Positions 8,096 through 16,001 of a stretch of DNA of 64,000 nt are shown here, piece by piece. The stretch is from NCBI RefSeq assembly GCF_039535785.1, contig NZ_BAAAXV010000009.1, positions 1,860,001 to 1,924,000 on the forward strand, written 5' to 3'. This stretch comes from Nonomuraea helvata (GTDB lineage: Bacteria > Actinomycetota > Actinomycetes > Streptosporangiales > Streptosporangiaceae). The translations under genes were made by a program, and so were the position numbers. The notes under the pieces were generated by a model. That model saw only the letters and a list, made by a program, of their open reading frames with translations, ran no database searches and had not been told where the DNA came from. Each line of letters starts with the position of its first letter. The first letter of the stretch is position 1.

Positions 8096-8506
8096 ATGAA
8101 ACACGCGCTCGCAACCTGCACCTATCAGGAGTTCACTCCCACCATGGGCTACGCCGTCCGTACCACCGTCGGCGCCCCGCGGGGGCCCCTGCCCTACGAC
8201 CTGGCCGGCCACGCCACCCTCCTCACCCCCAGACGGGAGATGCTCGGCCTGTCCTACGAGGCCTACAAGCCGCGCTACCTCCAGCTGTTGGGCAGCGCCG
8301 GCTTCGACGCCATCGCCGCCGAACTCGACGAGATCGGCAACGGCCTCTCCAGCGGACGACCGCTGGTGCTGCTGTGCTTCGACCGGCTCAACAAGCCCGG
8401 CGCATGGTGCCACCGGACGATGGCCGCCGCCTGGTTGCGAGAGCACGCTGGCATCGAGGTGCCGGAGCTCGGCGCCCAGTTGCCACCCAGCCTGTTCGAC
8501 CTGTGA
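8096..8506 (+). CDS. DUF488-like small protein
   Basis: 136 residues from ATG 8096. The segment RPLVLLCFDRL...WCHRTMAAAWL (about residues 84-108) matches the conserved LLCxE...CHR core of DUF488 proteins, whose role is unsettled. The N-terminal third (GYAVRTTVGAPRGPLPYDL) is consistent with the same fold. A shorter start at 8144 (MGYAVR...) is equally possible because the first start sits almost on the -10 box. Confidence 0.6.
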   Translation: MKHALATCTYQEFTPTMGYAVRTTVGAPRGPLPYDLAGHATLLTPRREMLGLSYEAYKPRYLQLLGSAGFDAIAAELDEIGNGLSSGRPLVLLCFDRLNKPGAWCHRTMAAAWLREHAGIEVPELGAQLPPSLFDL

Positions 8507-8519
8507 TCAAGAACCTGCC

Positions 8520-8678
8520 ATCACGGGGCGGCACACCCGGCGCCGCCCCGCTCATATCCAGCTCGGGCTCGACGAGTGGACGGCCCCGCACGGCATCCCA
8601 GAGTCGGACGGCAGGGACGTCCCCTCCTTCATCGCCGAGGACCAATCGGCCGTCTCAGGCCATCTCAGCCTTACCTGA
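8520..8678 (+). pseudogene. possible gene fragment
   Basis: Between 8507 and 8837 no intact gene is convincing. One frame (8520-8678) reads HIQLGLDEWTAPHGIPESD and then DVPSFIAEDQSAVSGHLSLT before TGA, with G/C-rich third positions like real genes here, but it has no start codon. It may be a decayed 3' end. The remainder of the gap holds promoter copy 5. Confidence 0.25.
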
Positions 8679-8767
8679 GGTGGACCACCAGGCCGACACT
8701 CACCTGGCCAGCCAAGTGTTCAGATAGCAGCAGGTGGGCGGTCCCACATCGGGCCTACCCGCCTCGC

Positions 8768-8796
8768 ATTGCTATCAAAATCATAAAAAGATATGA
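8768..8796 (+). promoter_or_regulatory. AT-rich early promoter/operator, copy 5
   Basis: TTGCTA (8768-8773), 17 bases, TATGAT (8791-8796). The half-site TATCAAAATCATAA is at 8772-8785, and ATCATA/TATGAT form the dyad. Only one base differs from copy 3 over 31 positions. It drives the AAA+/VWA operon. Confidence 0.8.
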
Positions 8797-8837
8797 TAGA
8801 GATATAACAACAGTCTGTGACCAATAAGGAGAAGTGC

Positions 8838-10067
8838 GTGACCACCACGACCCCTCACCCGACAGCGGTTCAGCCGCTCAGCGACCCGGCAGCCCTCCTC
8901 ACCTCCACCCGGCTCCGGGCCATCGTCGACGAACTCGGCGACCGCTACCTGGAGCGCAGCAGCGTCATTAAGGCTCTCGTCGCCTGCATGCTGGCCGGCG
9001 AACACTCCCTGCTGCTCGGCCCGCCCGGTACTGCCAAGAGCGAGCTGGCCCGAGACCTGACCGGCCGGATCCAGGACGCCCGCCTGTGGGAGGTGCAGAT
9101 GACGAAGCACACCGACCCGAAGCAGTTGTTCGGCCCGATCGACGTGGCCGCGCTCATGCAGGGCCGCTACGAGCAGGTGTGGGACGGGCGCGCCACCACG
9201 GCAAACATCGCGTTCATCGACGAGATCGGCAAGTGCGGCCCTGCCGCCCTCAACGGGATGCTGACCTACCTCAACGAGCGTTTGTACCACCCGGAGGCGG
9301 GCGGCTCGCCCATCCGCTGCGCGCTGCTGTCTGCGATCTGCGCCAGCAACGAGGTGCTCGAAGGCCAGGAATCTGCCGCGATCTATGATCGGCTGCTGGT
9401 CCGTCTCGAAGTCGGCTACCTCGCCGACGTGAGCAACTTCGCCACGCTGATCCGCTCAGCGACCGCCCCGGCCGTACCGCCGGCAGCGCCGACCACGGTG
9501 TTACTGGCCGATGTGGAGAACGCCGTGCGCGTCCACGTGCCCCGCATCGAGGTGCCCGACCCGCTGATCGACGCCGTGTGCACGCTGCGGACGGCGCTGC
9601 ACCACGAAGGGCTGATCGCCTCAGACCGGCGCTGGAAGAAGTCCATCCGGCTGCTGCAAGCCGCCGCCTTCCTGGACGGCCGCCGCGCGGTCACCTCGAA
9701 CGACATGGCGCTCCTGACACACGTCCTGTGGGACAGCCCCGCCGAGAAGACCACCGTCGAAGAGCAGGTCCTCCAGCTGGTCAATCCGGACGCCAAGGAG
9801 GCCCTGGACATGCTCAACATGCTCGACGCGATCGAAGCCGAGCTCAACAAGCTGGCCGGGCAGTCCCGCGAAAAGCTGTCCGAATGGGGGATCAGGGAGG
9901 CCAACCCCAAGCTCGCCAGGTCCGCCAGGAAGCTGAAGGAACTGCTCGAGCAGTCGACCGCGGCCGGCCGGTCGACCGACACGCTGAACGAGGTCATCGC
10001 CCGCCACCGCGCCGTGAACAGTCGCGTGATGACCGAAGCGCTCAACATGCAGCCCACCGGCATCTGA
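8838..10067 (+). CDS. MoxR/RavA-like AAA+ ATPase
   Basis: 409 residues. Walker A is GPPGTAKS (61-68) and Walker B is IAFIDEIGK (124-132). An arginine-rich sensor region and the spacing to a helical lid are typical of the MoxR branch of AAA+ ATPases; RavA is the best-known relative. The C-terminal ~100 residues are helical (AIEAELNKLAGQSREKL...) and could be a partner-binding extension. The GTG follows AAGGAG and an operon with the VWA gene begins 10 bases after its stop. MoxR-VWA pairs act as chaperone-like remodelling machines; the substrate here is unknown. Confidence 0.85.
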   Translation: MTTTTPHPTAVQPLSDPAALLTSTRLRAIVDELGDRYLERSSVIKALVACMLAGEHSLLLGPPGTAKSELARDLTGRIQDARLWEVQMTKHTDPKQLFGPIDVAALMQGRYEQVWDGRATTANIAFIDEIGKCGPAALNGMLTYLNERLYHPEAGGSPIRCALLSAICASNEVLEGQESAAIYDRLLVRLEVGYLADVSNFATLIRSATAPAVPPAAPTTVLLADVENAVRVHVPRIEVPDPLIDAVCTLRTALHHEGLIASDRRWKKSIRLLQAAAFLDGRRAVTSNDMALLTHVLWDSPAEKTTVEEQVLQLVNPDAKEALDMLNMLDAIEAELNKLAGQSREKLSEWGIREANPKLARSARKLKELLEQSTAAGRSTDTLNEVIARHRAVNSRVMTEALNMQPTGI

Positions 10068-10077
10068 GGAGCCCGAC

Positions 10078-11739
10078 GTGGCCGCGGAGAACGCGAAGAA
10101 CACGAAGAAGGCGAAGAAGCCGCTGGCGGCACTGAAGGACCTCGCGGCCAGAGCCGGGCGCTGGCTCGGCCTGGCCGCGACTCCCGCACCCGCCAAGCAC
10201 ACCAAGGTCGTCGACTCCGACCGGTGGGACGAGAGGACCTGGACCGACATCTACAACCAGGCTCGCGCCCTCCGCGACATGGCCGACGACCTGGCCGACC
10301 GGCACGACTACACGACTGACCTGCTCCGCGACGTGTGGACCGGCGCCTACAAGGCGGTGCCGCAGCTGCACGAGCTTGCCGACATGGACCCGTCCCGGGC
10401 GGTGAACCACCAGGTTGTGTCCTCGCTGGTGGAATCGCCCGGGTTCCGCGAGCTGCGCCGCGACACCGTCGGCGACCCCTACGCCGCAGCGATGGCGGTG
10501 CTGGCGCAGGGCAGCGCACTGCGCAGCATGCTCGAAGAGACCCGCGAGGCGCAGCAGGCAGCGAAGGCAGCGCAGGAGGCGCAGGAGCAGGCCGCGCAGG
10601 CGGCACAGCAGGTGCAGGCGGCGATGGAAGCGGCAGCAGCCGCAGCCGACCCGGATGGCAGCGTCCCGGGCGCCGCCGAAGCCCAGGTAGCGGAAGCCGT
10701 CGCAGCGGCTGAAGCCGCCGACCAGGCCGCAGCCCAGGCCGACGCAGCCGCCCAGCTGGCGCTCGCCCAGGCCGGGCCGGCCATCCGCACGGCCGCCCGG
10801 GCCGCCGCCGAGGAGGCGGCCGGGAAGGTGCGCGAGGAAGCCGAGCTGATGGCCGCGTGGGGTGTCGAACCCGAGCGGCTCCAGCGGATGAGCTTCGCCG
10901 CACGCGCCGACCTGGCCCGCCGCCTCACCGGGAACCGGCTGGCCGCGTACGCGCAGCTGATCGGCCGGTTCCGGGCGATGGCCGGCGGAGAACGAGCCCG
11001 CCGCGTCGAGCACACCACCGGCGAACTCGTCGGCGTCACGGTCGGCGACGACCTGTCGCGGCTCGTGCCGTCCGAGCTGGCCGCGCTCGCTGTGCCCACG
11101 CTGCGCGCAGACTTCGCCGTACGCCTCGCCGAAGGCAGGCTGATGGTGTACGAGTCGCGCGACGAAGAGGAGACCGGGCAGGGCGCCATCATCGCCCTGG
11201 TCGACTGCTCCGGCTCCATGAGCCGCAGAATCGACGGCTCCAGACCTCTCGAACCCAGCGAGGTAACCCGAGAGGCGTGGGCGAAAGCTCTGTCGCTCGC
11301 CCTGCTGGACCAGGCCCGCGCCTCCGGCCGTGACTTCGTCGGCATCCTGTTCTCCAGCGAGGACCAGCAGCAGGCGTTCCACTTCCCGAAGGGCCGCGCC
11401 GACTTGGTCGACGTGCTGGAGTTCGCCGAGCACTTCTTCGCCGGCTGGACCGACTTCCAGGTGCCACTCGGCCAGGCGGCCGACGTCCTGTCCGACCAGT
11501 ACAACGCCGACGGCAGCCGCCGCGGCGACATCGTCCTCGTAACCGACGGCGACGCCCGTGTGACCGACGAGTGGCTGGAGCAGTGGCGGCAGCGCAAGCA
11601 CCTGCTCGGTTTCAGGGTGTTCGGCGTGTCCATCGCCCAGCGCCCCACCAAGGTCCTGGAGGAGCTGTGCGACAACCTGCGCGAGATCAGCGACCTGCTC
11701 GACCTCGACGCCACCCGCGACATGTTCCGCGTCATCTAG
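10078..11739 (+). CDS. VWA-domain partner protein (ViaA/CoxE-like)
   Basis: 553 residues. The first ~150 residues are polar and helical, then an Ala/Gln-rich coiled-coil stretch (about 165-260) precedes the C-terminal von Willebrand A domain. Its MIDAS motif DCSGSMS begins near residue 376, with VTDGDARVTDEW near 483. This layout, with the AAA+ gene directly upstream, matches ViaA-type partners of RavA. CobT-like chelatase subunits have a similar layout, but no CobN-type subunit is present. Confidence 0.8.
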   Translation: MAAENAKNTKKAKKPLAALKDLAARAGRWLGLAATPAPAKHTKVVDSDRWDERTWTDIYNQARALRDMADDLADRHDYTTDLLRDVWTGAYKAVPQLHELADMDPSRAVNHQVVSSLVESPGFRELRRDTVGDPYAAAMAVLAQGSALRSMLEETREAQQAAKAAQEAQEQAAQAAQQVQAAMEAAAAAADPDGSVPGAAEAQVAEAVAAAEAADQAAAQADAAAQLALAQAGPAIRTAARAAAEEAAGKVREEAELMAAWGVEPERLQRMSFAARADLARRLTGNRLAAYAQLIGRFRAMAGGERARRVEHTTGELVGVTVGDDLSRLVPSELAALAVPTLRADFAVRLAEGRLMVYESRDEEETGQGAIIALVDCSGSMSRRIDGSRPLEPSEVTREAWAKALSLALLDQARASGRDFVGILFSSEDQQQAFHFPKGRADLVDVLEFAEHFFAGWTDFQVPLGQAADVLSDQYNADGSRRGDIVLVTDGDARVTDEWLEQWRQRKHLLGFRVFGVSIAQRPTKVLEELCDNLREISDLLDLDATRDMFRVI

Positions 11740-11767
11740 CCCCCCGACGAGCAGGAAGAGACCCGTC

Positions 11768-12241
11768 ATGATCCGCTTCGACTCTGTCACCCTCACCTAT
11801 GTGGGACTGGTCCTGGCCGCCAGAGACCTGTACCCGCTGAAACAGTGGCTCACCGCCAGGTGCCCCGAGTGCCACCAAGAGCCGCCCGTCGACGACCCCG
11901 GTCACGTCATGCTGCGCGGCTACGTCGCCGTGAGCTGCGCAGGTGGGCTCCTGGTCAACCCCAACATGCTGGGCATGCGCGTGCCGGACTGGCCCGACTG
12001 GAGGAGAGTCCGCCCGGACGTGACCATCGGCCGCTGGCAGCCCGCGGGAGAGCCGGACAGCCCCGCTGTGCGCGCGAAGGCCGTCATCACCGTGGAGCTA
12101 CTCGCCCAGGCCGGGCAGCCCTTCGGCGCTGTCGGGCCGGACCTGGTGCGGCTCCTGCATGGCCAGGAATTCGAGGTGCAATCCGACCCGACCGACGACC
12201 CCAACGGCTACCAGACGATCACGATCACCGCGCTGCGGTGA
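11768..12241 (+). CDS. hypothetical protein with one Cys pair
   Basis: 157 residues, ATG 11768 after GGAAGAG. CPECH (about residues 32-36) suggests part of a zinc site. The rest is predicted beta-rich and ends in a strand-like NGYQTITITALR. No family is recognised. It lies 28 bases after the VWA gene and probably shares its mRNA. The following 92 bases contain a GC-rich hairpin (GGCGGCG ... CGCCGCC). Confidence 0.6.
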   Translation: MIRFDSVTLTYVGLVLAARDLYPLKQWLTARCPECHQEPPVDDPGHVMLRGYVAVSCAGGLLVNPNMLGMRVPDWPDWRRVRPDVTIGRWQPAGEPDSPAVRAKAVITVELLAQAGQPFGAVGPDLVRLLHGQEFEVQSDPTDDPNGYQTITITALR

Positions 12242-12333
12242 GCGGGCGGCGGCGCCGGTCATCCCGACGCCGCCGCGCCAGCCCCACCACACCGACAAAA
12301 ACGCCCGTTTGAAAAGACAGGAGGGAAGCTCCC

Positions 12334-13422
12334 ATGACCAGCCAGGACCCCACCCCCACTCCTGCGACCCCCGCGCACCCCGTCGGACATGGCGGCACAA
12401 TGGAAGCCCTCGCCGGATACGCAGCCGCCATGGAACAGGGCGAAACGCCGATCATCGGCTACCTGGTCCTGTACTCGGTCTTTGAGTCGGAGGTTACCCG
12501 CGACGACCTCCACCGATGGTTCTTAGCGCTCGGGTTGGATGACACGTTCCTACCGCCCCCGATCCGCGAGCATGACGCGTTCGAGCGGGTCACCGGCCAG
12601 GCCGGCGTGCGGGCCTCCTACCGGCTCGACAAGGACGCGGCCCGGCACCGCGTGCCCGGGCAGAAGGCGCCGGATCAGAAGGTCACCGAGGCCACGCTGA
12701 TGATCCGCCACGTGTCCCGCGACAACCTGAAGGTCGTGCGGCACATGGTCCGAGAGGTCCGCGATGAGAGCCGGACGCGCCTGGAGTACGCCCCCCGGAT
12801 GGCGGAGCTCACATTCTGGCGTGACCCACTGGGAAGTGGCCAGCCGGGCCGAGGCGTCCTGCAGGTGACCCCAGACGAGGCCGAGATCGCCAAGCTGTCG
12901 TCCGACGAGCAGGAGCGGGTGCGGGAGACCTTGGGAAAGGTGGAGAAGACCTATCAGCGATACTGCCGCTACTACAGCAGCGATCGGCTGCGCACGCTCG
13001 TCCGCACCTACGTTGAAGCGCTGAACGCCGTCATGGTCCGCAGCGGCGGGGGCGTGTATTTCGTGCACAGCACGTACGCCGACCGGCTGGTGGCGCTGCG
13101 CGGCCTGGTGAAGCACTTCGGCGAGGGCAGCCAGCTGGCGCGCGTCCCGCTCCCCGACCAGGAGGAGATGCGCGAGATGGTGGTCGCCGCGCTCACCACG
13201 GAGGCGCGCGAGGACCTGGAGAAGCTCGCGCTCGACATCAGCAAGGCCCGAGCCGACGGCGTGTCCGATGCGCAGGTGCAGACCCTGTACAAGCGGTTCC
13301 GCGCCCTGCAGGACTCCGCAGCCGAGCACGCCAAACTGCTGTCCACCAGCCTGGACGACACACAGGCCGCCCTGCAGCTCGTCCACGCGCAGGTCGCCAG
13401 CCTGCTCGCCAACGCCGGGTGA
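12334..13422 (+). CDS. DUF6744-like protein
   Basis: 362 residues; ATG 12334 follows AGGAGGG. The protein is mostly helical, with an aromatic-rich patch (KTYQRYCRYYSSDRLRTLV, about 208-226) followed by a beta hairpin (GGGVYFVHSTYADRL). It resembles actinobacterial DUF6744 proteins, function unknown, though I am not certain of the family. The C-terminal 90 residues are heptad-like and could be a coiled coil. A 19-bp tandem duplication spans its stop codon. Confidence 0.6.
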   Translation: MTSQDPTPTPATPAHPVGHGGTMEALAGYAAAMEQGETPIIGYLVLYSVFESEVTRDDLHRWFLALGLDDTFLPPPIREHDAFERVTGQAGVRASYRLDKDAARHRVPGQKAPDQKVTEATLMIRHVSRDNLKVVRHMVREVRDESRTRLEYAPRMAELTFWRDPLGSGQPGRGVLQVTPDEAEIAKLSSDEQERVRETLGKVEKTYQRYCRYYSSDRLRTLVRTYVEALNAVMVRSGGGVYFVHSTYADRLVALRGLVKHFGEGSQLARVPLPDQEEMREMVVAALTTEAREDLEKLALDISKARADGVSDAQVQTLYKRFRALQDSAAEHAKLLSTSLDDTQAALQLVHAQVASLLANAG

Positions 13423-13442
13423 CCTCGCCAACGTCGGGTGAC
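13405..13442 (+). repeat. 19-bp tandem duplication across a stop codon
   Basis: CTCGCCAACGCCGGGTGAC (13405-13423) is followed immediately by CTCGCCAACGTCGGGTGAC (13424-13442), one mismatch. The first unit contains the stop codon of the DUF6744-like gene. The second provides the left arm of the terminator that follows, so the duplication may have created or extended the hairpin. Confidence 0.85.
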
Positions 13443-13465
13443 AGGGCGCCGCCCTGTCACCCGAC
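13433..13465 (+). terminator. perfect 14-bp stem hairpin
   Basis: GTCGGGTGACAGGG (13433-13446) and CCCTGTCACCCGAC (13452-13465) pair perfectly around a 5-base loop. There is no U-run, as is common in high-GC actinobacteria. It lies between the DUF6744-like gene and the next ORF. Confidence 0.7.
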
Positions 13466-13531
13466 ACGAACGGCCCCGACCAAACGACAAGTCCGTGCCC
13501 GTAACCGTGACCGACGCAGAGGGAGCACACC

Positions 13532-13948
13532 ATGACACCCGAACCGACCGCTGCGGCCTCCACCGCCGACCTCGGCATCGCCCCCGCGCGGCTTGTCGCG
13601 GAACTGCTCAACTGGCTGGCCGCCAACCTGGCCGTGCGCACCGCACGGGAGACGTATGTGGAGGCGACCGCCATGATCCGGCTGTGCCGTGTGCTCGGCG
13701 TACCCGCCCCTGAGGGCTTACCCGAGACCGCCCACGAGGCTTTGATCCTCCTGGCCATGAAGACCGAGACCCCTGAGCTGCAGCTCAGGGAACGGCTGCA
13801 CCACCAGGCGACCGGCCGATACCGTCAGCTCCGCCAGGAGTTCCTGGCCAACGCTGATGCGATGACGTTGGAAGCCGTGATCGAGCGCGTGCAGAACTCA
13901 CAGCGCCTCTGGGCCGCCAACCAGAGCAACCTGCCGGCCGGCCGCTGA
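13532..13948 (+). CDS. hypothetical helical protein
   Basis: 138 residues, ATG 13532 after GAGGGAG. It is entirely helical and Ala/Arg/Glu-rich with no cysteines in a metal pattern and no clear membrane segment. No family is recognised. It is the last gene before a good terminator at 13963-13990. Confidence 0.6.
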   Translation: MTPEPTAAASTADLGIAPARLVAELLNWLAANLAVRTARETYVEATAMIRLCRVLGVPAPEGLPETAHEALILLAMKTETPELQLRERLHHQATGRYRQLRQEFLANADAMTLEAVIERVQNSQRLWAANQSNLPAGR

Positions 13949-13962
13949 CGGACGCGATCACT

Positions 13963-13990
13963 GAACCCCACACCGTCCGGTGCGGGGTTC
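13963..13990 (+). terminator. factor-independent-like terminator
   Basis: GAACCCC-A-CACC pairs with GGTG-C-GGGGTTC around a 4-base loop, leaving one internal mismatch. It closes the transcript of the AAA+/VWA operon before promoter copy 6. Confidence 0.65.
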
Positions 13991-14121
13991 TCGCACGCTG
14001 CGGCCATTGCGCTGCCGTCCAGCGGCTCTACCTCGCTTGCCATGCGGAGCCGAACCGCTCCCTGCGCCGATCCGAGCCCCTCCAATCTGGCGACATTTCT
14101 GCAGCTCACAGACCCAAACCA

Positions 14122-14157
14122 TGTACGGCAAGATCATTAAATATTATGATTTTGATA
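14122..14157 (+). promoter_or_regulatory. AT-rich early promoter/operator, copy 6
   Basis: TGTACG (14122-14127), 17 bases, TATGAT (14145-14150). The exact half-site is present in reverse orientation (TTATGATTTTGATA, 14144-14157). The stretch before it shares GCAGCTCA and CCC-AAA blocks with the upstream region of copy 1, so copies 1 and 6 form a subclass. It precedes the 58-residue gene at 14196. Confidence 0.65.
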
Positions 14158-14195
14158 TAGAAATTTGCGATTCACCACAGACCCTGGAGGCGAAG

Positions 14196-14372
14196 ATGAC
14201 AGACCAGGCCGCGAAAGAGCAGCTGATCGAGAATCTGTACAACGAGCGTACAGAACTGGCTGGCGCGTACACCGAGGCGGTCCAGAGCGGACGGATCGAG
14301 GATGCGGACGACGCGCAGGCCGAGATCGACAGGCTGGGGGCGAAGCTGCGAGAGCTAGGCGAGGATCTCTAA
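14196..14372 (+). CDS. small coiled-coil-like protein
   Basis: 58 residues (MTDQAAKEQLIENLYNERT...), ATG preceded by CTGGAGG. Charged heptads suggest a helical hairpin or coiled coil. It is the only gene on a short unit between promoter copy 6 and the terminator at 14401. Small acidic helical phage proteins are often host-takeover factors, but nothing here shows a target. Confidence 0.6.
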   Translation: MTDQAAKEQLIENLYNERTELAGAYTEAVQSGRIEDADDAQAEIDRLGAKLRELGEDL

Positions 14373-14400
14373 ACAAGGAGTGGCTCGCACCAGGCGGTGC

Positions 14401-14424
14401 GGGCCTTCCGCGTTGTGAAGGCCC
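14401..14424 (+). terminator. 8-bp hairpin terminator
   Basis: GGGCCTTC and GAAGGCCC pair around an 8-base loop. A smaller hairpin (GCACC/GGTGC, 14387-14400) lies just before it. Together they end the 14196 gene unit. Confidence 0.55.
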
Positions 14425-14552
14425 CCTCGAGTGCCCGCCACCTGGTGAACCGCCACCACAAGGCAAACACGTGCACATCAGGACATGCCGAATCTTGCCA
14501 AGATCGGCTACCATCGGCCCTGATCGGCTACGCGTGACACAGTCGTTCACAG

Positions 14553-14623
14553 GCGCCGGAGGTGTAACAGCTGCACACCCCGCTCCCGGCGGGGAGGATC
14601 AGGTTCGACTCCTGGCCGGCGCT
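14553..14623 (+). tRNA. tRNA-Gly (anticodon CCC), phage-encoded
   Basis: A 71-base cloverleaf. The 7-bp acceptor stem GCGCCGG/CCGGCGC is perfect. The D stem has 3 bp (GTG/CAC) with loop TAACAGCTG. The anticodon stem CCCCG/CGGGG encloses loop CTCCCGG, giving anticodon CCC at 14585-14587 after U33. The variable loop is 4 bases. The T stem TCAGG/CCTGG holds TTCGACT. U73 matches glycine identity. The D loop lacks the usual GG and position 37 is G, so it may be atypical. No CCA is encoded. It reads the GGG codon. Confidence 0.7.
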
Positions 14624-14654
14624 CTTCGCCCCGCCTCACGCCAGGGAGGCCGAC

Positions 14655-16001
14655 ATGTTCCACGGATCGATCCCGGCCGCGATGCGGTCCATCGTCTACG
14701 AGCACGCCGGCGGATGGCCCACCGACCAGGACATCTACGTCGGCTGCTCCGGCAACTTCACCCTGGAACGGGTCCTGCACGCCCGCTTCGGCGCGAACCG
14801 CCAAGTGCATGGCAACGACATCCAGGCGTACTCCTGCGCGCTCGGCTGGTGGCTCGCTGGCCAGCCCTTCTCTTTCACCCTCCGCGACGAGTACGAGGAC
14901 GTCCTAGGCTGGCTCAGGCCCTTCCTGGACGACCCCACAGACCTCCTCGCCACCCTCATGCTCGGCACACGCTTCCTCCAGTGGGTCGGCAAGGAAGGCC
15001 CGTACTTCCGACGGATGATCGAGGCGACCCGCGAGCAGTGGCCCCGCATGCACGACAAGACGGCGGCCAAGCTGCGGAACCTGACTGTGCGACTCGGCTC
15101 CTTCTACGCCGGCGACGTGCGCGACTACCTGTCCACGGTGGTCCCGGGCAACGCCCCGGTGGTGATGTTCCCGCCCTTTTACAGCAAGGACTACCAGGCG
15201 CAGTTCGCCGCTCTGGACGAATGCTTCAACTGGCCAGCCCCCACCTTCGACGACCTGGACGAGAACGGCAAGGAACAGATCATCACTCAGGTGCGGGACC
15301 GGCCGCACTGGATGCTCGGCCTGCACATTGAGCGGCCCGAGCTGCGCCCCCACCTCGCCGGTGTAGTGCAGACCGCGAACCGCGGCCTGCCCATCTACGT
15401 GTACGCCGCATCCGGGCCCCGACGCATCGTCCGCCCGCGCCAGCCGACGCAGCCGATCCCCATGCCGAAAATCGGCCCCGCCGACGAGCTGGGCGACCGG
15501 ATGACCCTGCACGTCTTGAGCGGCGGCCAGTTCGCAGCGATCCGCAGCCAGTTCATGTCCAAGACGATCAAGCCAGGCACGCCGTTGCTCGCGTGCGGTG
15601 TCGCCGTCGATGGGCTGCTGGTCGGCGCGTTCGCCTACCTACCGCCGAAGTTCGACCCCGACTGCGCCTACCTCATGTCCGACTTCCCGGTCTCCTGGTC
15701 CCGCTACCGGCGCCTGGCCAAGCTGATCGTGATGGCCGCCACCACCAAGGAAGCCCAGCTTCTGCTGCAACGCTCGCTCTCGCGCAGGGTCACCGGCTGG
15801 TCGACCACAGCGTTCACCGACAACCCCAACTCGGCGAAGTACGGGCGAGGCATCCCCGGCGTCCGGCTGCAGAAGCGCACGGAGCCCGCGGCCGACGGCA
15901 TCCACCGATACCAGCTGCAGTACGGCGGCCCCATGGGGGAGCGGACCCTCCTTGAGGTCCTGGACCTGTGGAAGCGCAAGCACGGGAAGGACCAGCGATG
16001 A
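14655..16001 (+). CDS. antirestriction adenine-methyltransferase-like protein, possible Mom/GNAT fusion
   Basis: 448 residues. The N-terminal ~230 residues resemble phage proteins annotated as putative antirestriction adenine methyltransferases: YVGCSGNFTLERV (28-40) sits where a SAM loop would be, and FPPF (172-175) replaces the usual DPPY/NPPF. The C-terminal ~190 residues (VLSGGQFAAIRSQF..., ACGVAVDGLLVGAFAYL..., and a conserved-looking NPNSAKYGRG) look like an acyltransferase-type fold reminiscent of Mu Mom; that part is my inference. It overlaps the following ParB-fold gene by ATGA. The likely role is covalent modification of virion DNA against restriction. Confidence 0.6.
   Translation: MFHGSIPAAMRSIVYEHAGGWPTDQDIYVGCSGNFTLERVLHARFGANRQVHGNDIQAYSCALGWWLAGQPFSFTLRDEYEDVLGWLRPFLDDPTDLLATLMLGTRFLQWVGKEGPYFRRMIEATREQWPRMHDKTAAKLRNLTVRLGSFYAGDVRDYLSTVVPGNAPVVMFPPFYSKDYQAQFAALDECFNWPAPTFDDLDENGKEQIITQVRDRPHWMLGLHIERPELRPHLAGVVQTANRGLPIYVYAASGPRRIVRPRQPTQPIPMPKIGPADELGDRMTLHVLSGGQFAAIRSQFMSKTIKPGTPLLACGVAVDGLLVGAFAYLPPKFDPDCAYLMSDFPVSWSRYRRLAKLIVMAATTKEAQLLLQRSLSRRVTGWSTTAFTDNPNSAKYGRGIPGVRLQKRTEPAADGIHRYQLQYGGPMGERTLLEVLDLWKRKHGKDQR

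Noticed and set aside
8503-8827. ORFs between the DUF488-like and AAA+ genes
   Set aside because: No ribosome-binding site or protein-like composition; one of them runs through the AT-rich promoter.
9416-11796. Long minus-strand frames over the AAA+/VWA genes
   Set aside because: They lack ribosome-binding sites and recognisable motifs, while the opposite strand has Walker and MIDAS motifs.
14504-14531. Direct repeat GATCGGCTAC twice before the tRNA
   Set aside because: Only 10 bp and two copies; could be chance or part of the tRNA promoter, not enough to name.
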